From a virus: a stretch of DNA of 42,624 nucleotides. The stretch spans positions 1 to 42,624 of the IMG/VR virus record IMGVR_UViG_3300020171_000065. One strand, given 5' to 3'. Below, one piece after another: positions 6,468-12,459 of the stretch (the first letter of the stretch is position 1; every line of letters begins with the position of its first letter). Position numbers and translations under genes: made by a program. The notes beneath the pieces were generated by a model. The model did no database searches. It was not told where the DNA came from and was given only the letters and a program-made list of their open reading frames with translations.

Positions 6468-6758
6468 ATGGCAGGAGAAAAAGACCCAGAGTATCTTACT
6501 CGCAATAAACGCTCCGTCTGGACAATAACCACCAAATCATTTAAGGAAGCTCATTTCGCTACATTCCCAGAAGATTTAATTGTGCCGATGGTAAAAGCAG
6601 GGTGTCCGAAAGATGGCATAGTTTTAGATCCGTTTATGGGAAGTGGGACAACAGCATTAGTCGCCAAGAAATTAGCAAGGAATTATTTGGGCATAGAACT
6701 AAATCCCGAATACATAAAAATAGCAAACGAACGATTGCGACAGGACATATTATTATAA
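6468..6758 (+). CDS. DNA methyltransferase, C-terminal part
   Basis: The frame of the N-terminal part resumes here and carries TRNKRSVWTI, AHFATFPEDLI, the AdoMet-binding motif VLDPFMGSGTT and GIELNPEYI, the canonical C-terminal half of these methyltransferases. The first plausible internal start after the HNH gene is ATG 6468 (MAGEKDPEYL), giving 96 residues. The frame is open back to 5952, through the whole HNH gene. The two parts could reassemble as a two-chain enzyme (motif IV and motif I on different chains), be reunited by readthrough or RNA processing, or be inactive. Confidence 0.7.
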   Translation: MAGEKDPEYLTRNKRSVWTITTKSFKEAHFATFPEDLIVPMVKAGCPKDGIVLDPFMGSGTTALVAKKLARNYLGIELNPEYIKIANERLRQDILL

Positions 6759-6791
6759 AAACCACCCTGTTAATAACTATTGGTAAGTCCC

Positions 6792-6820
6792 TTGACAAAT
6801 AAATAAATAGGGTATATCAT
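6792..6820 (+). promoter_or_regulatory. Sigma70-type promoter of the HNH gene
   Basis: TTGACA at 6792-6797, 17-nt spacer, TATCAT at 6815-6820. The ATG of the HNH gene at 6827 is 7 nt after the -10, so the mRNA should be leaderless. Confidence 0.7.
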
Positions 6821-6826
6821 TAAAGA

Positions 6827-7270
6827 ATGGAAAATGAATTAGAAAAAAAAGAGAATATTGAAGGATACGGAAATACTTTAGGAGAACTTGGAAGTTATTA
6901 TAATCTTAGAAAATGTGTTGATTGCGGCGTTAAATATTACGGTGGGACAAACTCTAAAAGATGTAAAGATTGTGGGATTAAAAATAATGAAAGGCGCATA
7001 ATGAGTCGTAAGTATTATAAGAAGATAGAATATCTTAAAAAATTACCTGATAACTGTATTTTTTGTGGAAGTAAAAAGAGTTTGGAAATTCATCACATAG
7101 ATGCTAATCCGAAGAATAATGATATAAAGAATTTATTAAGAATATGTTGTAAGTGTCATAGAGTTCTTCACAGTAAAATTTATAATAAGATTTTTAGTCC
7201 AGAAATAAGAAAGGCAATAAAATTATGGCAAAAGGAACCAAAACAAAAGAAACGAGAAATCAAAATTTAA
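6827..7270 (+). CDS. HNH endonuclease
   Basis: A 147-residue protein with a first zinc unit (CVDCGVKYYG...CKDCG) and an HNH core: NCIFCGSKK, LEIHHIDANPKNND, and NLLRICCKCHRVLH. Likely a free-standing homing endonuclease. It has its own promoter (6792) and probably starts at its ATG without a leader. Its last 46 nt overlap the HTH ORF at 7225 in another frame. It is AT-rich like the phage backbone, unlike the HNH gene inside the methyltransferase. Confidence 0.85.
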   Translation: MENELEKKENIEGYGNTLGELGSYYNLRKCVDCGVKYYGGTNSKRCKDCGIKNNERRIMSRKYYKKIEYLKKLPDNCIFCGSKKSLEIHHIDANPKNNDIKNLLRICCKCHRVLHSKIYNKIFSPEIRKAIKLWQKEPKQKKREIKI

Positions 7271-7374
7271 CTGAATTGAAATCAAAAATGACTTTCAAGA
7301 ATTTGGCTAAGATGTTTAACATATCTGAAACAAGAGCCAAACAGATTTATTATAGGCAAATCAAAAAGGGATAA
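7225..7374 (+). CDS. Small helix-turn-helix protein
   Basis: A 49-residue ORF below the usual length cut-off. The C-terminal half MTFKNLAKMFNISETRAKQIYYR has the pattern of an HTH as in sigma70 region 4 (x-F-x-x-L-A-x-x-F-N-I-S-x-x-R-A-x-Q-I). It begins inside the 3' end of the HNH gene and ends at the terminator at 7364. It could be a small transcription factor acting on the promoters here. It has no Shine-Dalgarno site. Confidence 0.6.
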   Translation: MAKGTKTKETRNQNLTELKSKMTFKNLAKMFNISETRAKQIYYRQIKKG

Positions 7375-7387
7375 TAGCCCCTTTTAA
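7364..7387 (+). terminator. Rho-independent terminator
   Basis: AAAAGGG (7364-7370) pairs with CCCTTTT (7379-7385); TTTT AAT follows. It overlaps the stop codon of the HTH ORF. Confidence 0.65.
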
Positions 7388-7416
7388 TATTAAAAAGTTA
7401 TTCACAGGTAAGGGTC

Positions 7417-7444
7417 TTGACAAATAATTTGGAAGGTATAAAAT
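7417..7444 (+). promoter_or_regulatory. Sigma70-type promoter of the early operon
   Basis: TTGACA at 7417-7422, 16-nt spacer, TAAAAT at 7439-7444. The predicted transcript start (about 7451) falls on the AAAGGTCG element, so this element would form the very 5' end of the mRNA. Confidence 0.7.
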
Positions 7445-7450
7445 TAAGAA

Positions 7451-7462
7451 AAAGGTCGTAGA
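7451..7462 (+). promoter_or_regulatory. AAAGGTCG leader element, copy 2
   Basis: AAAGGTCGTAGA, 33 nt before the ATG at 7484 and at the predicted +1 of the 7417 promoter. See copies at 4202, 12428 and 22654. Confidence 0.45.
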
Positions 7463-7483
7463 TAAAATTAAACTAAAAAAATC

Positions 7484-7789
7484 ATGAACAAAATAACTAC
7501 ATCGGAAGACCTATATCGTTTCTTAACTAATCTTGAAAATCCAACTTATTTAAGAAATGAAGTTAGGGACTATTGTAAAAAGGGCGAATTTGATATGGCT
7601 TTCTCTGTTATTAGAGATTGTGAGAAGAAGTCAACTTGTTGCGGTGCGCCATTGGTGGGAGGAATCCAATGTGAGAACTGTGGGTCAGGAGAAAGAGAAG
7701 AGATAGCTGATGACCACATAGCTCTTGAAGTTATGGAAATGGAAACAGAAGAAGCAAAAGAGAACGAGAGAATTTACGGGGAATTATAA
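7484..7789 (+). CDS. Small zinc-ribbon protein
   Basis: A 101-residue protein with a helical N-terminal half and a zinc-binding cluster STCCGAP...CENCGSG around residues 51-68, then an acidic helical tail rich in Glu. Function unknown. First gene of the operon from the promoter at 7417. Confidence 0.65.
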   Translation: MNKITTSEDLYRFLTNLENPTYLRNEVRDYCKKGEFDMAFSVIRDCEKKSTCCGAPLVGGIQCENCGSGEREEIADDHIALEVMEMETEEAKENERIYGEL

Positions 7790-7804
7790 GTAACATAAAA
7801 AATT

Positions 7805-8032
7805 ATGAAATACAAAATTACTATTGAGAAAATAACAGAGGAAGAAGTTCCTGAAACAGAATATAAGAGAAACGAGAGATTTGGGCGAGAGGAAGACAGA
7901 GATGAATATAAATATGGATATATTGAAACTGGAAAAATGGAGATTAAAAGAAACGAACAGGAGATTTATGTTCAAGAGATAGATGATTTAGATATAGGAG
8001 AATTAGCTATCTACATTAATAGGGCAAAATAG
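7805..8032 (+). CDS. Hypothetical charged protein
   Basis: A 75-residue highly charged protein (many Glu, Lys and Arg) beginning MKYKITIEKITEEEVPE, a beta-strand-type start seen in several small phage proteins. No recognised family. It starts after an A-rich leader without a Shine-Dalgarno site, 15 nt after the previous stop, in the same operon as the nuclease that follows. Confidence 0.6.
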   Translation: MKYKITIEKITEEEVPETEYKRNERFGREEDRDEYKYGYIETGKMEIKRNEQEIYVQEIDDLDIGELAIYINRAK

Positions 8033-8066
8033 GTTTGGTAAATTAAAAATTAAGTTATAAAAAATC

Positions 8067-8903
8067 ATGAAAAAGGAAATTAGAGTAGTCAAAAATGGTA
8101 TTGTCCAAATAAGTTTGCCTGACGAGAGGTGGTATACATTTGATTCGGTAGATCCGCGGACAGGTAATCCGGTTTATGAGTATTGGCCATCTGTTACTTG
8201 GATCGCTTCTTACTATCCTAAAGACATTAATTTTATGAAATGGTTGGCTTCCAAGGGATGGGATGAGGCAGAGTCATTAAAGGTATTGGCCGGGGACAGA
8301 GGTTCTAAGGTTCATTATGCTGTTGAGACCCTACTAAAAGGAAAGGAGGTTACAATGGCTGACAAGTTTATCAACCCAACTACTGGTGAGCCAGAGGAAT
8401 TGTCAGTTGATGAGTATTCTTGCTTAATTGATTTTTCTAACTGGTTCAAGTCGCAGGAGAATATAGAGATTGCTGGGATTGAGATTACTCATTTCAATCA
8501 CGAGCATAGGTATGCTGGGACAATAGATATTCTTTGTAGGATTGATGGCCAACTATATGTATTGGATCTAAAGACGAGCAAGAGTATTTATCAGGGTCAC
8601 AAACTTCAGATTTCTGCCTATAGTCATCTTGATGTTCCGTTAAAAGATTATGGTATTTCAGATAAGGAATGGAAAGAAAGGAAGATGGCTATCCTACAGG
8701 TAGGTTATAAAAGAAACAAGGATAGGTTCAAGTTCACAGAGATAGATGATTGCTTTCCTTTGTTCTTGGCAACCAAGCAGGTCTGGGCCAATGAGTGCGA
8801 GAAGATTCAGCCGCCTCAGTTAGATCTTCCATTAAAAGTGAAGTTGGATTTAGAAGAAGCTATTAAGTCAAAGGTCGCAGAGAAACCAACAAAAAAGAAA
8901 TGA
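8067..8903 (+). CDS. RecB-family PD-(D/E)xK exonuclease
   Basis: A 278-residue nuclease of the RecB/Cas4-like family. Motifs: RGSKVHYAVE (the conserved His, about residue 83), IEITHF (Glu), GTIDILC (D154), LDLKTSK (D167-x-K169) and QISAYSH (motif with Gln and Tyr). It would process DNA ends in phage recombination or replication. The end overlaps the next gene's ATG by four bases. A Lys-rich tail ends the protein. There is no Cys cluster, so it is not an iron-sulfur Cas4-type enzyme. Confidence 0.85.
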   Translation: MKKEIRVVKNGIVQISLPDERWYTFDSVDPRTGNPVYEYWPSVTWIASYYPKDINFMKWLASKGWDEAESLKVLAGDRGSKVHYAVETLLKGKEVTMADKFINPTTGEPEELSVDEYSCLIDFSNWFKSQENIEIAGIEITHFNHEHRYAGTIDILCRIDGQLYVLDLKTSKSIYQGHKLQISAYSHLDVPLKDYGISDKEWKERKMAILQVGYKRNKDRFKFTEIDDCFPLFLATKQVWANECEKIQPPQLDLPLKVKLDLEEAIKSKVAEKPTKKK

Positions 8904-9349
8904 AATTTCAAAAGAAAATATCAATCAAAGGCGACTTCGCCAAAAAGGGCGATGAGATTAAAGACGAGGATATAATTCAGTTATTAGATGAGGGCAGAAC
9001 TGTGCAGGGGAATTATGGCCCACAACACATTTTTAAGATTAAAACTGCTATGCAAGACGAGAAGGACTTCTCATTGAACCAAACCTCAATCAATAATATG
9101 ATTGATGCTTTTGGCGAGGATAGCAAGAAATGGATAGGAGAGAATATCAAGGTCTGGGCCATATTGTCTAATGTGCAAGGCAAGATGATCAAGGTCTATT
9201 ATCTTTCACATCCTGACGCAGAAATTGATGAGCAGGGTAACTTTGTTTTGTCTGGGCATGATAACGACATCCCCACCATAGATGAAGAGACAGGAGAAGA
9301 AGTAAGTGGCACAGAAGATATGCCGGGGGAAGATGATATTCCGCAATAG
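8900..9349 (+). CDS. Hypothetical protein with acidic SSB-like tail
   Basis: A 149-residue protein with a compact N-terminal domain that includes a KVWAILSNVQGKMIKVYYLSHPD strand pattern, then a disordered acidic tail ending MPGEDDIPQ. The tail resembles the acidic C-terminal peptide of single-strand-binding proteins (DDDIPF). Together with the adjacent RecB-like nuclease, a single-stranded-DNA-binding role is plausible. The fold is not certain and the final Phe is replaced, so this is inference. Confidence 0.6.
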   Translation: MKFQKKISIKGDFAKKGDEIKDEDIIQLLDEGRTVQGNYGPQHIFKIKTAMQDEKDFSLNQTSINNMIDAFGEDSKKWIGENIKVWAILSNVQGKMIKVYYLSHPDAEIDEQGNFVLSGHDNDIPTIDEETGEEVSGTEDMPGEDDIPQ

Positions 9350-9623
9350 ACCAGTATTTCAGTGGATGGTTAAAAGTAAAACCCGGCCCAAGAAGTTTCA
9401 TATCATATCTTATTATGAGAATGACATCAAGGGCCGGACTTTTGACCATTGGCATTGTTCGTGTGAGGGGTTTTTCACGGCAAGGAAGCACAATCACTTT
9501 TGTAGCCACATTAGGCGTGCTACTCACAAATTTAACGGATTAACTTATGAACGAGAAAACTATCAACTTAAATCAAATAAAGCTGGACAAGAACCACAGG
9601 TTTCCAATAGAAAAGAAGATTGA
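9333..9623 (+). CDS. SWIM zinc-finger protein
   Basis: A 96-residue protein containing WHCSCEGFFTARKHNHFCSH, which matches the SWIM pattern CxCx(n)CxH. SWIM fingers bind DNA or proteins. The start ATG 9333 overlaps the end of the previous gene by 17 nt; an upstream GTG at 9306 is possible. The C-terminal 25 residues overlap the next gene in another frame by 77 nt, so the true end of the functional domain is before that overlap. Confidence 0.65.
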   Translation: MIFRNRPVFQWMVKSKTRPKKFHIISYYENDIKGRTFDHWHCSCEGFFTARKHNHFCSHIRRATHKFNGLTYERENYQLKSNKAGQEPQVSNRKED

Positions 9624-9771
9624 AATTGGAGAGGATGTTCTTATTACAATGAAAGCGTGTTGTTTCGGAGAAGATGTCCGAGACAATCAGGACGGGACTG
9701 TGAATGTCACTTATGTCTTGAAGCCCATTGAGGTTATCATAGACAAGAAAGTCATTCATCTAAAGTCCTAA
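9547..9771 (+). CDS. Hypothetical small protein
   Basis: A 74-residue protein with an IEIGEDVLITMKACCFGED...DNQDGTVNVTYVLKPIEV pattern, mostly beta strands, seen in small phage proteins of unknown role. It overlaps the SWIM-finger gene by 77 nt in another frame; both frames have good protein-like composition. It is the last gene before the structured tRNA region. Confidence 0.6.
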   Translation: MNEKTINLNQIKLDKNHRFPIEKKIEIGEDVLITMKACCFGEDVRDNQDGTVNVTYVLKPIEVIIDKKVIHLKS

Positions 9772-9795
9772 TTTAAGTGGCGACCCTGTGCGATA

Positions 9796-9851
9796 ATGCT
9801 CCCTTACATCTCTTGGCCTTATGGGCTTAGAGGTTTAGATAGGGGGAGCAT
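9796..9851 (+). ncRNA. Large two-tier hairpin upstream of the tRNA
   Basis: ATGCTCCC (9796-9803) pairs perfectly with GGGAGCAT (9844-9851). Inside, CTCTTGGCCT pairs with GGGCTTAGAG (one mismatch, G-U pairs) around a three-base loop. A further hairpin CCACC/GGTGG lies at 9854-9868, immediately before the tRNA. Possibly a precursor leader or a separate RNA. Confidence 0.5.
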
Positions 9852-9874
9852 AACCACCGGCAGGGTGGCTCAAT

Positions 9875-9991
9875 GGGGCAGAGGCGAATTTGGTATTACG
9901 CGCTCTGGCGAAGTTTTCACGATTTCTTTGACCAGGGTGAGGAGTTTTTTCCGACTCTCCTCATTAGCAGGTTCGATTCCTGTCTGCCCCA
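9875..9991 (+). tRNA. Class II tRNA (Leu-like) with elongated anticodon arm
   Basis: Acceptor GGGGCAG (9875-9881) pairs perfectly with CTGCCCC (9984-9990), followed by discriminator A and no encoded CCA. The D-arm GCG-AATTTGGTATTA-CGC is Leu-like, the T-arm GCAGG-TTCGATT-CCTGT is canonical, and a long variable arm TGAGGAG/CTCCTCA (9938-9963) marks class II. The anticodon arm is abnormal: CTCTGG/CCAGGG is extended by CGAAG/CTTTG (one bulged A) to 11 pairs with a 12-nt loop, about 18 nt more than a normal arm. The usual T8 is A. So no anticodon can be assigned. It may hold a tiny intron, be a tRNA-like regulatory RNA, or be degenerate. Confidence 0.65.
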
Positions 9992-9993
9992 CT

Positions 9994-10107
9994 ATGTTAG
10001 ATAACATTTTCAGAGTAATTCTATACATCTTAATAGGAATTATGATCTGCGGGATTGTTATTGTTTTACTACCTTGGTTTTTAATAGTTTGTTTTTTAGA
10101 AAGATGA
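9994..10107 (+). CDS. 37-residue single-pass membrane protein
   Basis: Encodes 37 residues starting MLDNIFRVILY with a long hydrophobic helix (about residues 7-32) and a FLER end. It starts 3 nt after the tRNA 3' end. The same frame can be extended upstream to 9796 but that would read through the tRNA and hairpin, so I start at ATG 9994. Function unknown; a small membrane peptide could affect host membranes or lysis. Confidence 0.5.
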   Translation: MLDNIFRVILYILIGIMICGIVIVLLPWFLIVCFLER

Positions 10108-10134
10108 AGTGCTTAATAATTAAATAAAAGTAAT

Positions 10135-10338
10135 ATGAAGGAAATAACTATATTAAATGAACCACCTGTAATTCTTACGAAAGATGTGAATTTTATGAAC
10201 AAGATAAAAAAGCGAGGCATAAACAAAAGCGGGGATATTATTTTATTGCCAGAAGATGCTATTTTAGTTCAGATGCCTATTTATAAAATTATAGATAGCA
10301 AATCTCTTAAAAAGATTTCTAAAACAACCTGTTCATAA
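10135..10338 (+). CDS. Hypothetical protein
   Basis: A 67-residue protein, mixed alpha/beta, basic in the middle (KIKKRGINKSGD), ending TTCS. Not recognised. It starts after an A-rich leader without a Shine-Dalgarno site and its stop overlaps the following ATG (TAATG), so the two are probably translated together. Confidence 0.55.
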   Translation: MKEITILNEPPVILTKDVNFMNKIKKRGINKSGDIILLPEDAILVQMPIYKIIDSKSLKKISKTTCS

Positions 10339-10718
10339 TGAAGCACCCAATTCATCAAATCGTAGATAAATTCTTTGAGCTTAAGGGCTGGGATTACAAA
10401 TCCAAGGAGTTTTACAAGGATCATCCGTATGATAGATATGTTGGCGTGGCTAAACGATTGCTTAGAAAGTGCCGAGGTGATGTAGAACTCGCCAAAAGCA
10501 AACTCTGGGACATGAAGCGCTGGGCCAAAGAAAACAATTGCGACTGGGCTATTGAAACTATTATAAAGCGGTGGGATGAGGACTCTGGCAAAGTAGAACA
10601 AGAAATAAAAACATTAGAAATAGCAGACACAAAAAGGTCGCACTTATCAGAAGAAGAAAAGAGAGTAAATATCCAAAAATTAAATGAGATGAAGGCAGGT
10701 GCTTTTAGTGAAATATGA
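10338..10718 (+). CDS. Hypothetical helical protein
   Basis: A 126-residue helical protein with a basic, Trp-rich N-terminal region (KGWDYKSKEFYKDHPYDRY, LWDMKRWAKENN) and a charged C-terminal tail. The layout (helical, basic, Trp-containing) recalls small DNA-binding or replication accessory proteins but I cannot place it. It overlaps the previous gene by one base, and a hairpin follows at 10727. Confidence 0.6.
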   Translation: MKHPIHQIVDKFFELKGWDYKSKEFYKDHPYDRYVGVAKRLLRKCRGDVELAKSKLWDMKRWAKENNCDWAIETIIKRWDEDSGKVEQEIKTLEIADTKRSHLSEEEKRVNIQKLNEMKAGAFSEI

Positions 10719-10726
10719 ATAAAAAA

Positions 10727-10756
10727 ACTCCTGCCTCGCTTTTTGAGAACAGGAGT
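10727..10756 (-). terminator. Hairpin terminator reading best on the minus strand
   Basis: ACTCCTG (10727-10733) pairs with CAGGAGT (10750-10756), with an inner CTC/GAG. On the plus strand no good T-run follows, but on the minus strand the stem is followed by seven T residues. This suggests termination of leftward transcription, although no minus-strand gene is seen. Confidence 0.5.
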
Positions 10757-10785
10757 GCAAAAATAATTTTGTTGCTCTACTAAAG

Positions 10786-10815
10786 TAGACAGAAAAATGG
10801 TAAAATGGTTACACT
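10786..10815 (+). promoter_or_regulatory. Possible sigma70-type promoter
   Basis: TAGACA at 10786-10791, 18-nt spacer, TACACT at 10810-10815, 30 nt before the transglycosylase ATG. Weaker match than the other promoters here. Confidence 0.4.
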
Positions 10816-10844
10816 ATTAAACAAGCATTAAGGGATTATATAAG

Positions 10845-11339
10845 ATGAAACAAGATGGCGAACCGCCACTTATAACAATAATAGTTTATCTGATTATAAT
10901 AGCTCTAATTATTGTGTCTTGGGTTTTTATAAGACCATCTGTGTTAACCAGAAGTGGCAAGGTTAACATAGAAACCAGAGAGGAAAGTGTTGTTGGTCAG
11001 GTAGTGGCACACGATAACCCGCGGACAGAGATTTTGGCCAGTATTAAGACGGAAGTGTTAAAAGATAATTCATATCCCAGAGATATGAGAGATACGATAA
11101 AAAAATTGATTAAATGTGAAAGCAGTGGGAATATTTATGCTCATAACGAAGATGACCCCAATGGTGGAAGTTTCGGAATACTACAATATCAAATTCCTAC
11201 ATTTCAGCATTTCTGTGTAAAGAAATATGGTTTGAATAATGATATTTGGAATCCTGATATTCAGATAGAGTGTTGTGCCAAAATGTTAAGCGAAGGATTG
11301 ATAAATCATTGGACTTGCGGAAGAACACTTGACAAATAA
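10845..11339 (+). CDS. Membrane-anchored lytic transglycosylase-like protein
   Basis: A 164-residue protein with one N-terminal membrane helix (about residues 8-28) and an SLT/lysozyme-like domain: KCESSGN (catalytic Glu in the E-S-x-G pattern), GGSFGILQYQ (the GxxQ strand) and QIECCAKML. It would cut the glycan backbone and may act in lysis or in DNA entry. The signal-anchor arrangement recalls secretory endolysins. The C-terminus (NHWTCGRTLDK) overlaps the -35 of the promoter at 11329, and a similar C-terminal sequence (HWVCWRKLYN) reappears after the HNH gene at 12100-12165, implying that the HNH unit disturbed this gene's 3' end. Confidence 0.8.
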   Translation: MKQDGEPPLITIIVYLIIIALIIVSWVFIRPSVLTRSGKVNIETREESVVGQVVAHDNPRTEILASIKTEVLKDNSYPRDMRDTIKKLIKCESSGNIYAHNEDDPNGGSFGILQYQIPTFQHFCVKKYGLNNDIWNPDIQIECCAKMLSEGLINHWTCGRTLDK

Positions 11340-11356
11340 ATATATAGGTTTATACT
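11329..11356 (+). promoter_or_regulatory. Sigma70-type promoter of the HNH unit
   Basis: TTGACA at 11329-11334 (inside the last codons of the transglycosylase gene), 16-nt spacer, TATACT at 11351-11356. Predicted transcript start about 11363, right before the first hairpin strand. Confidence 0.75.
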
Positions 11357-11364
11357 AAAAGAAC

Positions 11365-11416
11365 AGCGGTGAGTTTTCTATTTATGCCCTCGCATAGCTC
11401 ACCGCTTAGCGAGGGC
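11365..11416 (+). promoter_or_regulatory. Interleaved-hairpin RNA leader (switch or pseudoknot)
   Basis: Stem A: AGCGGTGAG (11365-11373) with CTCACCGCT (11398-11406), 9 pairs. Stem B: GCCCTCGC (11386-11393) with GCGAGGGC (11409-11416), 8 pairs. The strands alternate A-B-A'-B', and only two bases separate A' from B', so the stems are more likely mutually exclusive than a stable pseudoknot. It sits at the 5' end of the HNH mRNA. Confidence 0.6.
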
Positions 11417-11425
11417 TTTGTATAA
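11384..11425 (+). CDS. Possible leader peptide inside the RNA switch
   Basis: A 13-codon ORF (MPSHSSPLSEGFV) starting between the strands of the two alternative stems and ending just before the HNH start. Ribosomes translating it would disrupt both stems, the arrangement expected of translation-coupled regulation. No Shine-Dalgarno site. Confidence 0.3.
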   Translation: MPSHSSPLSEGFV

Positions 11426-11429
11426 ATCT

Positions 11430-12092
11430 ATGCCAAAAGGATATGCTAAAAGTGGAATAAATAAGGGACAATTTAAGAAAGGACATATTCCTTGGATTAA
11501 GGGCAAAAGTGGGGTTATGGTTGCGTGGAATAAGGGAATTCCTTGCTCTGAAGAAACGAAAAGAAAGATAAGCGAATCTCATAAGACGGGTAAATTTATG
11601 AATTGTGAGGTTTGCGGTAAAGAGTTTTGGGTAATAAAATCTGCTTGGGATGTTCGTAAGTATTGTAGTAGAAAATGTTATTGGGTGGTCGGGATAGAGA
11701 GAATACGCAAACAAGGATTAAATAATAGAAAATATAATACTAAGGAAGAACTACATCAGGCAAATTTAGCGAGTGGTAGAAAGTGTTATAGAAAACATAT
11801 TGAACAAAGAAGGTTTTATTATCGTGAGCTTAACTGTAAAAGGAGGAATGTCGGAGGAAAGCATAGCTATGGGGACTGGAGAGAAATGAAAGAAAAGTAT
11901 AATTATACTTGTCAAATATGTGGTAAAAAAGAGCCAGAAATTACTCTTACTGAAGACCATATTATTCCAATTTCAAGATGGAATGAATGGATTAAGGAAC
12001 ATTCTGAAATTACCTATCAATGTAATGATATTGAGAATATACAACCCTTGTGTGGAAAGTGTAATGGTTGGAAGTGGGGCAAGATTTTATAA
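11430..12092 (+). CDS. HNH endonuclease with N-terminal DNA-binding modules
   Basis: A 220-residue homing-type endonuclease. The N-terminal part has basic repeats (KSGINKGQFKKGHIPWIKGK, CSEETKRKISESHKTG) typical of NUMOD-type DNA-binding modules, then a zinc unit CEVCGKEF...CSRKCYW, and the HNH core CQICGKKEPE, TEDHIIPISRW, NIQPLCGKCNGWK. ATG 11430 is preferred over the TTG at 11418. It is expressed from its own promoter through the hairpin leader. It is followed by a fragment resembling the transglycosylase C-terminus, consistent with insertion at that gene. Confidence 0.85.
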   Translation: MPKGYAKSGINKGQFKKGHIPWIKGKSGVMVAWNKGIPCSEETKRKISESHKTGKFMNCEVCGKEFWVIKSAWDVRKYCSRKCYWVVGIERIRKQGLNNRKYNTKEELHQANLASGRKCYRKHIEQRRFYYRELNCKRRNVGGKHSYGDWREMKEKYNYTCQICGKKEPEITLTEDHIIPISRWNEWIKEHSEITYQCNDIENIQPLCGKCNGWKWGKIL

Positions 12093-12099
12093 ACAACTT

Positions 12100-12165
12100 A
12101 TGGAATGGATGTTTGAAAATGATTTGAAAGAGCATTGGGTATGTTGGCGGAAACTTTACAATTAA
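12100..12165 (+). pseudogene. Duplicated transglycosylase C-terminal fragment
   Basis: Twenty-one codons ending EHWVCWRKLYN then TAA. They align with the transglycosylase C-terminus (INHWTCGRTLDK), sharing the M, L, HW, C, R and L positions. It probably represents the original or a paralogous 3' end displaced by the HNH unit. Confidence 0.5.
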
Positions 12166-12170
12166 AGTAA

Positions 12171-12425
12171 ATGTTTATAATTAACAATAAAAATATGAAT
12201 ATAAAAGAGTATAAATTAGAAAATTGGGCAGAATTATTAGATAAAGATTGGGATTATTTAAGACAAGATAATGGTTCTGGTAATGTTGAAAGAATTATTG
12301 ACCACCTTTTCGCCTCCCAAAAGCAAGAGATAATAGAAATGATAGAGAAAAATGCGGTTGAAGTAGATTATGGCGGATTTGTCCAAGCGGTTTTGTTAGA
12401 TACTATCCTTAACCAACTAAAATGA
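12171..12425 (+). CDS. Small protein of the SQKQEI family, member 1
   Basis: An 84-residue protein containing LFASQKQEIIEMIEK. The same sequence block recurs in the genes at 12460 and 13120. The start could be ATG 12171 or 12195; the second matches the conserved AAAAATATGAA start context of the family. No function is recognised; the repeated LxSQKQEIxxxI helix may be an interaction motif. It has no Shine-Dalgarno site. Confidence 0.6.
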   Translation: MFIINNKNMNIKEYKLENWAELLDKDWDYLRQDNGSGNVERIIDHLFASQKQEIIEMIEKNAVEVDYGGFVQAVLLDTILNQLK

Positions 12426-12427
12426 AT

Positions 12428-12436
12428 AAAGGTCGG
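12428..12436 (+). promoter_or_regulatory. AAAGGTCG leader element, copy 3
   Basis: AAAGGTCGG, 32 nt before the ATG at 12460, followed by the ATTATTAACCCC junction repeat. See copies at 4202, 7451 and 22654. Confidence 0.35.
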
Positions 12437-12459
12437 AGAGAATTATTAACCCCAAAAAT

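Noticed and set aside
5151-6758. Group I or group II intron, or an intein, in the methyltransferase gene
   Set aside because: The insertion is almost entirely the HNH ORF, in a different frame from the methyltransferase, and no intron core or intein splicing residues are visible.
9796-10107. A 103-residue protein-coding ORF across the tRNA region
   Set aside because: It would run through a perfect hairpin and a tRNA-like gene and is low in protein-like composition before 9994; only the last 37 codons are kept.
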